Source: Sphingobacteriales bacterium (GTDB lineage Bacteria; Bacteroidota; Bacteroidia; Chitinophagales; LD1). Taken from it: a stretch of DNA of 64,000 bases. The notes under the pieces are model-generated. The model searched no databases, was not told the DNA's origin, and saw nothing but the letters and a program-made list of their open reading frames with translations. The stretch covers positions 1 to 64,000 of the forward strand of contig JADFDM010000007.1 of NCBI GenBank assembly GCA_018262795.1, read 5' to 3'. Below are positions 52,916 through 62,363 of the stretch, in pieces (within the stretch, counting starts at the first letter, position 1; every line of letters begins with the position of its first letter). The translations under genes and the position numbers were made by a program.

Positions 52916-55747
52916 TCAATGCGCTTCTAACCAATTAGCGCCCATTCCTATTTCAGCCTCAATAGGTACTTTTGTTTTGATGGCATTCACCATCTTTTCA
53001 TAAATAATTGGTCGAATAATTTCTACCTCGTCCTTGTGGGCATCAAACACCAATTCATCATGCACTTGCAGAGTCATTTTTGATTTCAGGTGGCGCTGTA
53101 AAAACTCTCGGTGAATATCAATCATGGCAATTTTAATGAGGTCAGCCGCACTGCCTTGCACCGGTGAGTTGATGGCGTTTCTTTCTGCAAAACTGCGCAC
53201 CGTAAAATTTTTAGAGTTAATGTCTTTGAGATAGCGCCTTCGGCCTTTGATAGTTTGCACATAACCATGTTCGCGCGCAAACTGAATATTGCGATTCATG
53301 TATTCCTTAATCTTCGGAAACTGGAGAAAGTAATTTTCGATAATCTCTTTCGCCTCCCCACGCGAAGTGCCTATATTTTCAGCCAATCCGAAAGCCCCTT
53401 GTCCGTAGATGATTCCGAAGTTAACACTCTTGGCCTTGTATCGCATCTCTTTTGTCACTTCTTCTAAGGGCACCCCGTACACTTTAGCAGCAGTGGCGGC
53501 ATGTATGTCTATTTTCTTTTGAAATGCATCCGACATATTTTCATCGCCACTCAACTCGGCCACAATCCGCAACTCAATTTGTGAATAGTCGGCAGAGATG
53601 AGCACGTAGTTCTCATCGCGGGCAACAAAAGCCTTTCGCACTTCTTGCCCGCGTTCAGAGCGAATGGGGATGTTCTGAAGATTTGGATTATCAGAACTCA
53701 ATCGTCCCGTAGCTGCAATAGCCTGACGAAATGAAGTATGCACGCGACCTGTTTTTGGATGTATCATTCTCGGCAGTGCATCTACATACGTGGATTTGAG
53801 TTTGGTGATTTCGCGATAGTCCAGAATTTTCTCTGCGATAGGGTGATGCTTTTTGAGTAACTGAAGGGCATCTTCATTGGTAGAAAGCTGACCGGTGGAG
53901 GTCTTCTTTCCTTCAAACGGAAGTTTCATGTGGCCATATAGCACATCGGCTAATTGCTTGGGGGAATCCATGTTGAAATCAACACCCGCCATGGCGTGAA
54001 TCTCATCTCGCACTTTCAGCATATCGCGCTCGAGATCTTTCGAAAAATTATTCAGAAATCCTTCGTCAATTTTCACTCCTTCGTATTCCATAGCGGCCAG
54101 CACTTCTATGAGCGGATGTTCTATCTCCTGCAACACACTTTCTACCTCCTGTAGCTTTACCAATGGTGCCAGTTTGTGCTTTAGCTGAAGTGTGATGTCG
54201 GCATCTTCGGCTGCATATTCTTTTATTTTGTCCAACTCTACATCGCGCATACTCCCTTGGTTCTTCCCTTTCTTTCCAATCAGTTCTTCGATGGGAACTG
54301 GCGTGTAGCCCAAGTAAGTTTCGCTCAGGTAATCCATGCCGTGTTTCAAATCAGGCTCTATGAGATAGTGAGCCAGCATGGTATCGTACACCGGCAATGA
54401 AACCTGCACTTCGTACCGCTTCAACACCAACAAGTCGAACTTTACATTCTGACCTATCTTTATTAATTGGCTGCTCTCTAACAAAGGCTTGAAGTGAGTC
54501 ACTATCTTTTTAGTTTCCTCAAAGTCTTTAGGGCAGGGCACATAATAGGCCTCTCCTTCTTTCACAGAAAAACTAATTCCCACTAAATCGAGGGTGAAAT
54601 AATCTAAGGAAGAGGTTTCAGTATCGAAACAAAACTCGCTGTGCGACTCTAACTCCTTCGCTAAATTTTTAATGGCCTCTTCGCCCTCGACCATCTGGTA
54701 TTGGTGAGGAATGTTCTGAATATTCTTGCCCCTCTCTATCGGGTCTGCTACTAAGTCTTGCGAGGCTACAGTGTGACCAAACAAATTTCCCTGAGCACCC
54801 GAAGTAGGCGGAGTGGTTGCGCTCGGCTCGTTATTTCCCTGCTGATTGACAGAATAATTGTTTCCCAAAATTCTTTTTCCCAAGGTGCGAAACTCCAACT
54901 CTGAGAAAATGGAAGCGAGCTTTTCTTTGTCCGGCTCATCCATTTTCAAATCATCGTCACTCACTTCAATGGGAACGGCCAGGTTGATAGTGGCCAATCG
55001 CTTACTCATTAATCCTTGCTCGGCATATTGTTTCACATTCTCCCCCAACTTACCTTTTATCTTATCGGCATTGGCAATGATGTTTTCTACTGAAGCATAC
55101 TCCTTTATCAGTTTTTTGGCTGTTACTTCTCCCACTTTCGGAATGCCGGGAATATTGTCAACGGCATCTCCCATCAGTCCCAGAATATCAATGACCTGAA
55201 GTGGAGATTCTATTTCCCATTTTTTCTTGATCTCTTCTACTCCCATTATCTCTACTGCTCCTCCCGAACGAGCAGGTTTGTAGATGTAAATATTTTTCTC
55301 CACTAATTGTCCGTAATCCTTGTCGGGAGTTACCATATACACAATATGTCCTTCAGCCGCTTTCTTTTTTGCGATAGTGCCAATGATATCATCCGCCTCA
55401 TATCCGGCATATTCCAAAATGGGGATGCGAAACCCTTTGATGATCTCTTTAATGTAAGGCACGGCAAACAGAATATCCTCGGGGGGATCTTGGCGGTTGG
55501 CCTTGTATTCGGCATACTCTGCCTCGCGATCAACTGAACCGCCCAAGTCAAATACCACCGCGAGATGAGTGGGTTTTTCTTTCTGAATTAATTCCATCAA
55601 AGTGGAAGTGAAACCACTGATAGCCGACACGTTCTGCCCTTTTGAGTTAAGAAGGGGGTTGCGACTAAAAGCAAAATACGAGCGAAAAATAAGCGCGTAC
55701 GCATCGAGCAGGAATAATTTTTCAGCGTGATTAGAAGTATGTGCCAT
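52916..55747 (-). CDS. polA: DNA polymerase I
   Basis: A 943-residue PolA. The start at 55747 (MAHTSNHAEKLFLLDAYALI) is chosen over the frame from 55771 because the extra residues are unlike the family. The 5'-nuclease domain covers about 1-300. The 3'-5' exonuclease domain keeps its metal ligands (DTETSS with Asp375 and Glu377, GQNVKFD and YAAEDAD), so proofreading is expected. The polymerase domain has SADYSQIELR, the O-helix KSVNFGIIYGQ and QVHDELVFD. It should remove primers and fill gaps, with ligA elsewhere in the window. Confidence 0.96.
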   Translation of the reverse strand: MAHTSNHAEKLFLLDAYALIFRSYFAFSRNPLLNSKGQNVSAISGFTSTLMELIQKEKPTHLAVVFDLGGSVDREAEYAEYKANRQDPPEDILFAVPYIKEIIKGFRIPILEYAGYEADDIIGTIAKKKAAEGHIVYMVTPDKDYGQLVEKNIYIYKPARSGGAVEIMGVEEIKKKWEIESPLQVIDILGLMGDAVDNIPGIPKVGEVTAKKLIKEYASVENIIANADKIKGKLGENVKQYAEQGLMSKRLATINLAVPIEVSDDDLKMDEPDKEKLASIFSELEFRTLGKRILGNNYSVNQQGNNEPSATTPPTSGAQGNLFGHTVASQDLVADPIERGKNIQNIPHQYQMVEGEEAIKNLAKELESHSEFCFDTETSSLDYFTLDLVGISFSVKEGEAYYVPCPKDFEETKKIVTHFKPLLESSQLIKIGQNVKFDLLVLKRYEVQVSLPVYDTMLAHYLIEPDLKHGMDYLSETYLGYTPVPIEELIGKKGKNQGSMRDVELDKIKEYAAEDADITLQLKHKLAPLVKLQEVESVLQEIEHPLIEVLAAMEYEGVKIDEGFLNNFSKDLERDMLKVRDEIHAMAGVDFNMDSPKQLADVLYGHMKLPFEGKKTSTGQLSTNEDALQLLKKHHPIAEKILDYREITKLKSTYVDALPRMIHPKTGRVHTSFRQAIAATGRLSSDNPNLQNIPIRSERGQEVRKAFVARDENYVLISADYSQIELRIVAELSGDENMSDAFQKKIDIHAATAAKVYGVPLEEVTKEMRYKAKSVNFGIIYGQGAFGLAENIGTSRGEAKEIIENYFLQFPKIKEYMNRNIQFAREHGYVQTIKGRRRYLKDINSKNFTVRSFAERNAINSPVQGSAADLIKIAMIDIHREFLQRHLKSKMTLQVHDELVFDAHKDEVEIIRPIIYEKMVNAIKTKVPIEAEIGMGANWLEAH

Positions 55748-55804
55748 AGAATAAAAGTAAGGAACAAACAAAATACAAAAATTCAGAAGCGGAGGAAAAG
55801 AGGG

Positions 55805-56962
55805 TTAAAACTCTTTGTCAAAGCCAAACTCATCCATAATATCTCCCAGTTCATTATAGATGTATTCCTTGCTCAGTCCAAATTCCTCTAAGGAATATTC
55901 GTGAGTGCTGTGATAACTGACGCTGCGCTTTTTCTCCAACGATAAGGCCTGCGTAAACTTTTCTGAAGCTTCCCATCCAAAATGCGCATAAATTTTCAGC
56001 ACCGTATTTTTCGACTCGGCCAGCATTTCATCAAAGGTAACTGCCACGAACTGTGAAGCGGGAATTTCCTGGCGCATCTCTTTGGAATATTTGAAAAAAT
56101 CAATGCCGTAGCGTGCCCACACGCTTTTGCTTGGAGAGTCTTTGGGCACTTCGGGAGAATGAAAATTATACATGGCGGTGAACATGCTGGCCATACTGGG
56201 CACCGCATCGTAAGGGTGGCGCGCTATGTATATGATCTTGGCATCGGGAAAACGTTTCAGAAGTGTTTTGAAACGGGCAGTGCTCATCACATTCTTCGCG
56301 AGATAAGTTTTGTTTTTTCCTGCGCGAAACAGGAAGCGTTTCACACTACTTTCATAAAAATCCATCACATTTTTTTTGACGGATTCATCTTCATCATCAA
56401 GAAATTTATTGTCATTATGCAAGTGGAAATAGGGGAAAGGGATGAACACTCCGGGACTCATCAACATTTGCGCAAACACCAATTCATCTTCTTCGGCCTT
56501 GTTGAATCCCATGGGGTGAATCTCGTCCCAACCACTCCAAAACACATCATCCAATTTATTCACTATCCTTCGTAAGGAGCCAAACATCAATCGCTTGTCC
56601 AACCATTTTAATACGTTGTAGAGCTGTACAAAAGAAGAGGACATGAAAAAAGTATGTGTGTTTTTAGTGTACACAAAGCGCTCTGTGTCATGGGCAATCA
56701 GACGATGCAGAAAAGTAGTGCCACTGCGCGGATTAGCGATAATGAAAACAGGTTGCTCCACCTGCACTTTCTTATACCCCCGATGAAAAATTTCATCTAA
56801 CAAACGGAAAATGAGAGAAAGAAACTGGTGGAGGAAAAACAGGAATATGAATAGTACACTCAACAACCACACCTGCCACCGAAACCTTCGATAAGTTTCT
56901 GCGATAATGTTGCCCAAGACCTTGTAGCGAACGTAATAAAAGGAGGCGCTGAAATAAACCAT
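55805..56962 (-). CDS. Sulfotransferase-family protein
   Basis: A 385-residue protein with a membrane segment at about 30-52 and then a PAPS-type sulfotransferase fold. The 5'-phosphosulfate loop is PRSGTT (78-83), and the 3'-phosphate-binding region is IYIARHPYDAVPSMASM. It should transfer sulfate from PAPS to a hydroxyl or amine, possibly a sulfonolipid or surface sugar made at the inner membrane. It lies 57 bases upstream of polA on the same strand. The substrate is unknown. Confidence 0.85.
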   Translation of the reverse strand: MVYFSASFYYVRYKVLGNIIAETYRRFRWQVWLLSVLFIFLFFLHQFLSLIFRLLDEIFHRGYKKVQVEQPVFIIANPRSGTTFLHRLIAHDTERFVYTKNTHTFFMSSSFVQLYNVLKWLDKRLMFGSLRRIVNKLDDVFWSGWDEIHPMGFNKAEEDELVFAQMLMSPGVFIPFPYFHLHNDNKFLDDEDESVKKNVMDFYESSVKRFLFRAGKNKTYLAKNVMSTARFKTLLKRFPDAKIIYIARHPYDAVPSMASMFTAMYNFHSPEVPKDSPSKSVWARYGIDFFKYSKEMRQEIPASQFVAVTFDEMLAESKNTVLKIYAHFGWEASEKFTQALSLEKKRSVSYHSTHEYSLEEFGLSKEYIYNELGDIMDEFGFDKEF

Positions 56963-57050
56963 AAAGCGAATTGCAAATGAAGTGGATTAGTGTATAATAG
57001 CCAAGATTATTTTCTTTGATTGAGTAGAACTTTTTACCGATAGCTTAATT

Positions 57051-58235
57051 ATGATGACAAACCGACAACTTTTTTTGAATTATGTGGCGCAAACCAGCAC
57101 TGCCCCGCTGATGCTGGAAATCGAACGGGCGCAAGGGGTATATTTATATGCCGCAGAGGGGAAAAAGTATCTCGATCTAATTGCCGGCATTTCTGTCAGC
57201 AATCTCGGCCACTCACACCCACAGGTGGTAGAAGCCGTAAAAAATCAGGCTGAAAAATATATGCACTTGATGGTGTATGGCGAGTTTGTCGAGAGTCCAC
57301 AGGTGAGGTATGCTAAGCGACTTTCCGAAATATTGCCGCCACATTTAAGCAATGTTTACTTCACTAATTCAGGAGCAGAGGCAACTGAAGGCGCACTTAA
57401 ATTGGCGAAGAGATTTACCGGTAGAACGGGGATCGTATCTTTTAAAAATGCTTATCACGGCAGCACACACGGAGCCTTGAGCGTGATGGGTGATGAAAGT
57501 CTTAAAAGGAAATTTCGCCCTCTGCTACCCGATACGCTTCAACTGAATTTTGGAGAGACGGATGAAATAGAAAAAATAACTTGCCACCATGCAGTGGTCA
57601 TTGTAGAAACTATTCAAGGAGAGGCGGGGGTACATCTCCCTTCTAAGGAATTTATGCAACAACTGCGGAAGCGCTGCACTGAAACGGGAACATTGCTCAT
57701 TCTCGATGAAATACAAACGGGAATGGGACGCACCGGAAAATTATTTGCTTTTGAACATTATGGAATAACTCCCGATATCCTGTTACTGGCGAAAGCCTTT
57801 GGAGGCGGAATGCCTCTCGGTGCTTTTATTTCCTCGAAAGACATCATGCAATCTCTTTCCGAAAATCCGGTGTTGGGGCACATCACCACCTTTGGCGGGC
57901 ATCCGGTATGTTGCGCTGCCGGTTTAGCCGCGCTGAATGTTTTATTGGAAACTAAACTGACCGCGCAAGTAGAAGCAAAGGGAGCGTTCATGGAAGCGCT
58001 TCTGAAACATCCTAAGATAAAGGCTATCCGAAGAAAGGGATTACTGATGGCTCTTGAGTTCGACAGCTTTGAGCAGAATAAAAAAATTATTGACCGATGT
58101 ATAGAGGTGGGAGTGCTCACCGACTGGTTTTTATTTGCCCCACAATGTATGCGCATTGCCCCTCCACTTATTATTTCTGAAGTGGAAATACGAGAAGCCT
58201 GCCGCGTTATTCTTCAGGGGATAGAGGAGTGTTGA
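57051..58235 (+). CDS. Class III PLP aminotransferase (ornithine/acetylornithine type)
   Basis: A 394-residue fold-type I aminotransferase. The PLP lysine is Lys248 in LLLAKAFGGGMPLGAF, the Asp is in LILDEIQTGMGRTG, and HGSTHGALS lies near 136-144. Sequence and size fit the ArgD/ornithine aminotransferase/GABA aminotransferase group; exact substrate cannot be read. It converges on ctlX, which makes ornithine from citrulline, with a 22-base overlap of the 3' ends. This suggests, but does not prove, an ornithine or citrulline breakdown role. Two adjacent ATGs can start it. Confidence 0.9.
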   Translation: MMTNRQLFLNYVAQTSTAPLMLEIERAQGVYLYAAEGKKYLDLIAGISVSNLGHSHPQVVEAVKNQAEKYMHLMVYGEFVESPQVRYAKRLSEILPPHLSNVYFTNSGAEATEGALKLAKRFTGRTGIVSFKNAYHGSTHGALSVMGDESLKRKFRPLLPDTLQLNFGETDEIEKITCHHAVVIVETIQGEAGVHLPSKEFMQQLRKRCTETGTLLILDEIQTGMGRTGKLFAFEHYGITPDILLLAKAFGGGMPLGAFISSKDIMQSLSENPVLGHITTFGGHPVCCAAGLAALNVLLETKLTAQVEAKGAFMEALLKHPKIKAIRRKGLLMALEFDSFEQNKKIIDRCIEVGVLTDWFLFAPQCMRIAPPLIISEVEIREACRVILQGIEEC

Positions 58236-59146
58236 GTGCTTTTCTCGGACAAGAAAATTTCGGTGAGCATACAACGGGCACTGCCGCCACCCACTTTTTC
58301 AATCGTGGTTAAATCAGAAGATAGGATGTTAGAAGACTTCTCGATACTTGAGAGTTGCTTTGGAGTAAAAAAACTGTGCGCTCTTTCGCTCATCACGGTA
58401 AATTTTTGACCTTCAGAATTTTGTAACATCAAAATATTACCGCAAAAATTCTCCATCTGTTCGAATGAAATTTCAATTATTTCTTTTTCTGTGGCACCAA
58501 GTGTTTTTATTACCTCCTCTTTTCTTTCTGTCATGCAATCAAGACAAATTACTGCCCAATCCTCCGCTATGCTCATCACCACATTCGTATGGTAAATAGG
58601 TTTCCCATTCCTGTCATCGGCACAGAAAGACTGTAAAGCATAGTTCAATTTGTGCGCTACTTGGCGCAATAATTCCAATTCAGTTCTCGAAGAGAGGCAG
58701 GCGTATATTACCCTTTGCTCATGATCCGTTACCATACTTCCGGTGCCTTCCAAAAAGCGATTTTCAATTTCTGCCTCCGTTAAATCAATTTGCTGCTTCA
58801 CATCAAATGTTTGCAGTAACCAATTAATTATGTCCGCTCTTCTTTCTGCTCTGCGCAGTGGCGATAGCATAGGATATAGAAATACTTTCCCATCCGAATG
58901 AGTGCTAAACCAGTTGTTGGGAAATACGGCATCGGGCTTTGCCGGAATGGCGGTATCGTTGAAAATTTTTACGTCAATTCCTGCGGCTGCTAATTTTTGT
59001 GCCAGGTTTTCAAATTCATGCAGTGCCTTTTGGCCGACTTCTGTTCCCAAAAACGCACCACTGAACTGAAAGCCGTTACTCTCCTCCGTTTCGGGGTTAT
59101 ATGTGAAAGCCGAAGGGCGAATCATAATAATTTGAGAAGCAATCAC
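58214..59146 (-). CDS. ctlX: Citrulline hydrolase CtlX, amidinotransferase superfamily
   Basis: A 310-residue guanidino-modifying enzyme of the CtlX type, which in Francisella converts citrulline to ornithine. Key segments are PDAVFPNNWFSTH (71-83), LEGTGSMV with the acid pair (132-139), the active-site His186 in YHTNVVM, and the nucleophile Cys292 in GGGSARCMLTEIFL. The length is normal. The start at 59146 may be replaced by the later ATG (about 59125). It faces the aminotransferase gene, with which it overlaps by 22 bases. Confidence 0.9.
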   Translation of the reverse strand: MIASQIIMIRPSAFTYNPETEESNGFQFSGAFLGTEVGQKALHEFENLAQKLAAAGIDVKIFNDTAIPAKPDAVFPNNWFSTHSDGKVFLYPMLSPLRRAERRADIINWLLQTFDVKQQIDLTEAEIENRFLEGTGSMVTDHEQRVIYACLSSRTELELLRQVAHKLNYALQSFCADDRNGKPIYHTNVVMSIAEDWAVICLDCMTERKEEVIKTLGATEKEIIEISFEQMENFCGNILMLQNSEGQKFTVMSERAHSFFTPKQLSSIEKSSNILSSDLTTIEKVGGGSARCMLTEIFLSEKSTQHSSIP

Positions 59147-59274
59147 AAAACAGCGATTTAGTTAAGTATAAAGGTAAAAACCAAAGGCATACTCAGGCTG
59201 AGATTCTGCTGGTTTCTCTGTCACTCATAAATAGATAAATGTCTTTTTAACTTTACAAAAATCTAAGCACACAC

Positions 59275-59916
59275 ATGAGCAAGACGAATGACTGGTTCAA
59301 GACCCGTGGAGGTAAAATAGTTTCGTACTTTATGCAGGGTCTTTTATTGATAGCCCCCTTTATCGTTACGATCTATGCCATCTTCATTGTATTCGACTGG
59401 CTCGACTCGCGAGTTAGTTCGCTGTTCGAGCGCCTCTTCCATTTTTATTATCCGGGCATTGGTATATTGGTATTGGTTATCACTATCACCCTCATCGGGT
59501 TTTTCGGTTCGCTGGTGATTATGCAACCGCTGTTACACATTTTTGATACCCTGCTGGAGAAAACTCCGCTGGTAAAAGATCTGTACAGTTCGCTGAAAGA
59601 TTTTTTCGGAGCTTTTATGAGCAGCAAGAAAAAATTTAGTAGGCCCGTGATGTTTGAAATGGGAAAGGGTAGCGGTATTTTTAAACTCGGCTTTATTACC
59701 CAAGAGGATTTGAGTGAGATGAACATCTTAGATAAAGTGGCAGTGTACACTCCACTGTCGTATAACCTGTCGGGAATTTTGTATGTGGTAAATGCCGACC
59801 AGGTGCAAATACTAGAAGATGTGAAAGCGAGTGATATGATGAAATTTATTGTGAGTGGCGGGGTGACTGAGTTAGAGGAAGCAAACGGAGTAAAAGCGGA
59901 AGAATTGATACCATGA
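59275..59916 (+). CDS. DUF502 membrane protein
   Basis: A 213-residue protein with two membrane helices (about 17-38 and 58-82) and a conserved cytosolic part. Family signatures are the TPLVKDLYSSLKDFFGAF segment and FKLGFITQEDL, followed by VYTPLSYNLSGILYVV. DUF502 proteins occur widely but have no established function. Its stop overlaps the start of the next gene (ATGA). The preceding region has TAACTTTA near 59248, one base off the -7 consensus. Confidence 0.9.
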   Translation: MSKTNDWFKTRGGKIVSYFMQGLLLIAPFIVTIYAIFIVFDWLDSRVSSLFERLFHFYYPGIGILVLVITITLIGFFGSLVIMQPLLHIFDTLLEKTPLVKDLYSSLKDFFGAFMSSKKKFSRPVMFEMGKGSGIFKLGFITQEDLSEMNILDKVAVYTPLSYNLSGILYVVNADQVQILEDVKASDMMKFIVSGGVTELEEANGVKAEELIP

Positions 59917-60902
59917 GGCGGCTGCTGTTTTCACTACTATTCTTTTCTATTTGCCATACCTCTTTTGCCTGGGGGTTTTGGGCGCATCAGCGGATTAACC
60001 GAATTGCTGTTTTTCTACTCCCTCCCGAAATGATTGGTTTCTATAAACAGAACATCGAATACATTACCGAACATGCGGTGGATCCGGACAAACGCAGATA
60101 TGCTTCGGTGGAGGAAGCTCCGCGTCATTATATAGACCTCGACCATTATTGCGAATATCCCTGCAAAGATTTTCCGCGCAGTTGGAAGGATGCCGTAGCT
60201 AAATATTCAGAAGATACGCTGAAGGCTTATGGCATTGTGCCTTGGCGAATACAACAAATGATGTATTGGCTCACCGATGCTTTTAAAGAAAAGGATAAAG
60301 CAAAAATCTTGCGGCTGTCCACTGAAATGGGACATTACATTGCCGACTCAAATGTGCCCCTGCACACCACCGAAAATTATAACGGACAAATGACCCATCA
60401 GGTTGGCATCCACGGTTTTTGGGAGTCGCGCATACCGGAATTATTCGGAGCAGATTACGATTACTTCATCGGCAAGGCCGCGTATGTGTCAAAGCCTTCA
60501 GACAGAATTTGGCAAACCATTCTCGAAAGCCATCATGCGCTGGATACCGTTTTCGGATTTGAAAAATTGCTCAATAAAAATTTCAGCAGTGATAATAAAT
60601 ATGCTTTTGAAACTCGTGGGCAAACGATGGTAAAAGCCTACTCCTCTGATTATTCAAAAGCCTACAGCGACATGATGAATGGGATGGTGGAGCGAAGAAT
60701 GAGAGATGCTATAAAAATGGTAGCCGACTTTTGGTTTACTTGCTGGGTAAATGCCGGTTCGCCCGATTTGAATAAGCTGACTGATAAACCACTATCGGCA
60801 GAAGAACAAAAGGAAATACAAGCAGAACAAGACGCTTGGAAAGAAAGGAAGAAACAATACGGACACGATCATCCTGAAACGGGAACGGAGGGAGTGCATT
60901 AA
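59913..60902 (+). CDS. Secreted zinc-dependent phospholipase C/S1-P1 nuclease fold protein
   Basis: A 329-residue exported protein of the zinc-dependent phospholipase C family. The signal peptide ends SFA (17-19), which would leave Trp20 as the new N-terminus (WGFWAHQRIN). In this fold the N-terminal Trp itself binds a metal, which supports the cleavage site. Further ligands are in HYIDLDHY, EMGHYIADSNVPLH and the HQVGIHGFWE segment. Substrate may be phospholipid or nucleic acid; the two families share the fold. It overlaps the DUF502 gene by 4 bases, which implies coupled translation. Confidence 0.85.
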   Translation: MRRLLFSLLFFSICHTSFAWGFWAHQRINRIAVFLLPPEMIGFYKQNIEYITEHAVDPDKRRYASVEEAPRHYIDLDHYCEYPCKDFPRSWKDAVAKYSEDTLKAYGIVPWRIQQMMYWLTDAFKEKDKAKILRLSTEMGHYIADSNVPLHTTENYNGQMTHQVGIHGFWESRIPELFGADYDYFIGKAAYVSKPSDRIWQTILESHHALDTVFGFEKLLNKNFSSDNKYAFETRGQTMVKAYSSDYSKAYSDMMNGMVERRMRDAIKMVADFWFTCWVNAGSPDLNKLTDKPLSAEEQKEIQAEQDAWKERKKQYGHDHPETGTEGVH

Positions 60903-60911
60903 TCGTTGGAT

Positions 60912-62300
60912 TTACTCTTTCAAGAGATAATTTGCCAGGGTTACATACTTAGTTTCGGTATCACTCTTACTGATATTTTCTAAATAGGTTTTAGCCAAAT
61001 CATTCTGTTTTAGCTCCAACAAAATTTTTGCAGTGAAATATTCAGCCGCTTGTGCCATAAACTTATTGCCGGCATGAAGCAGCGGCTGAAACATCAATAA
61101 AGAACTTTTGTATTGCCCGCTTCGGTATAAGGCGAACCCATAGTTCAACTGCCAATAGGCCAACTGGCTGCTATCCATGTTGCAGTGTTCTCCTTCTTCA
61201 AAAAACTGTAGGGCAGCCGGATAGTTTTTTATGAAACTTTCAAATACCCCATATTGCAGAAAAGGTTCGCAGCTATGGCGAAACTGCTTCACCGCCCGCT
61301 GGTGAATGAGTACTTTGTAGTAGTCGGGAATATCGGTGCGTATCAGCGCAGCGTAATCTTGTACCGAAAAGGAATCCTTCAACTGAAGTAGCGTCTTTGC
61401 CAATTTTACTTCTGTGTAGTAGGCGTTGCTATCCACCATTTCCGAGAAATAATTCAGTACTTCGGGCCATCCTTTCGTAGCATCAGCAAACTGATGAAGT
61501 CCATTATAAAACTGATTCATCTTGCGATCAAACTTTTTGGAGTATTGGTCAAGCGCCTTTTGCGCATTATCAAAATAGCCCACGGTGCTATAAATAAAAG
61601 CGCCATTCAGATAAGTGGTCTCATCAATATCTTTTTGTGCAAAAGCGGAATCTAACCACTGCAAAGCCATTTTTATATCTCCATGATAAAAATATTCGGA
61701 GGCAATGTCGCAGCGAATGCCTGCCAGATGGGGATAAAGTTGTGCAATGAAATGGTATAACTCCATCGCTTCTTCAAACTTTCCGCGCTCTTTAAATTTG
61801 CGGGCATATTCAGCCGTGCGATACGCCTGTCCGCCATCTACATCCTTTTCTTGTTGCACCAATTTTTTTATTTCTGCCTCCAATTTTTCTTTTTCTAAGG
61901 CCATTCCATAAAGTGTGCAAAGTCCTTTCAGAATATCCAATCGGGTGCTGTCGGTTTTGAGGCATTGCAACCAGAGCGATTCTACTTGAGAAAGGGTGGT
62001 GTCGCTCACTACTTTCACCGGATGCTCTATATACTCAAGTTTGTTGTTGAAAATACTTTCATCCTCTTTTGTAAGCAGCGTTAGTGAAGGTGAGTTTTCT
62101 AAATCCCGATTCAAAATCACATTGCCTTTCATCATTAGCGCATCTACGTTCTTCTTATCTTTTTTCAAGATAGAATCTAGGTAGTGATTGGCTTCTTCGT
62201 ATTTCTTATCTACAATAAATTGAGTGGTCGCAGAAACAATTTGTTGCTGCGAAAACAGACGAGCGCTGATTAAAAGAAATGCCAGAGTATAAAGTCGCAT
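60912..62300 (-). CDS. Secreted TPR-repeat protein
   Basis: A 462-residue protein with a signal peptide (about 1-17, MRLYTLAFLLISARLFS) followed entirely by helical pairs with the Ala/Tyr/Leu spacing of tetratricopeptide repeats, for example RKFKERGKFEEAMELYHFI and NYGFALYRSGQYKSSLLMF. It is likely a periplasmic scaffold or adaptor. No enzyme domain is seen. It lies downstream of dnaN on the same strand but is separated by a strong terminator, so its own promoter is expected in 62301-62363. Confidence 0.8.
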   Translation of the reverse strand: MRLYTLAFLLISARLFSQQQIVSATTQFIVDKKYEEANHYLDSILKKDKKNVDALMMKGNVILNRDLENSPSLTLLTKEDESIFNNKLEYIEHPVKVVSDTTLSQVESLWLQCLKTDSTRLDILKGLCTLYGMALEKEKLEAEIKKLVQQEKDVDGGQAYRTAEYARKFKERGKFEEAMELYHFIAQLYPHLAGIRCDIASEYFYHGDIKMALQWLDSAFAQKDIDETTYLNGAFIYSTVGYFDNAQKALDQYSKKFDRKMNQFYNGLHQFADATKGWPEVLNYFSEMVDSNAYYTEVKLAKTLLQLKDSFSVQDYAALIRTDIPDYYKVLIHQRAVKQFRHSCEPFLQYGVFESFIKNYPAALQFFEEGEHCNMDSSQLAYWQLNYGFALYRSGQYKSSLLMFQPLLHAGNKFMAQAAEYFTAKILLELKQNDLAKTYLENISKSDTETKYVTLANYLLKE

Positions 62301-62304
62301 GTTG

Positions 62305-62337
62305 TAAAAATAAAAACCGCTGCGGGAAGGCAGCGGT
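62305..62337 (-). terminator. Intrinsic terminator of dnaN
   Basis: ACCGCTGC (62316-62323) and GCAGCGGT (62330-62337) form a perfect 8-bp GC-rich stem around a GGGAAG loop. On the minus strand it is followed by TTTTTATTTTT, a proper U-tract for leftward transcription from dnaN. This is the clearest terminator in the window. Confidence 0.85.
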
Positions 62338-62363
62338 CGGTTAAGTTTTATTGTGGAGGTAGC

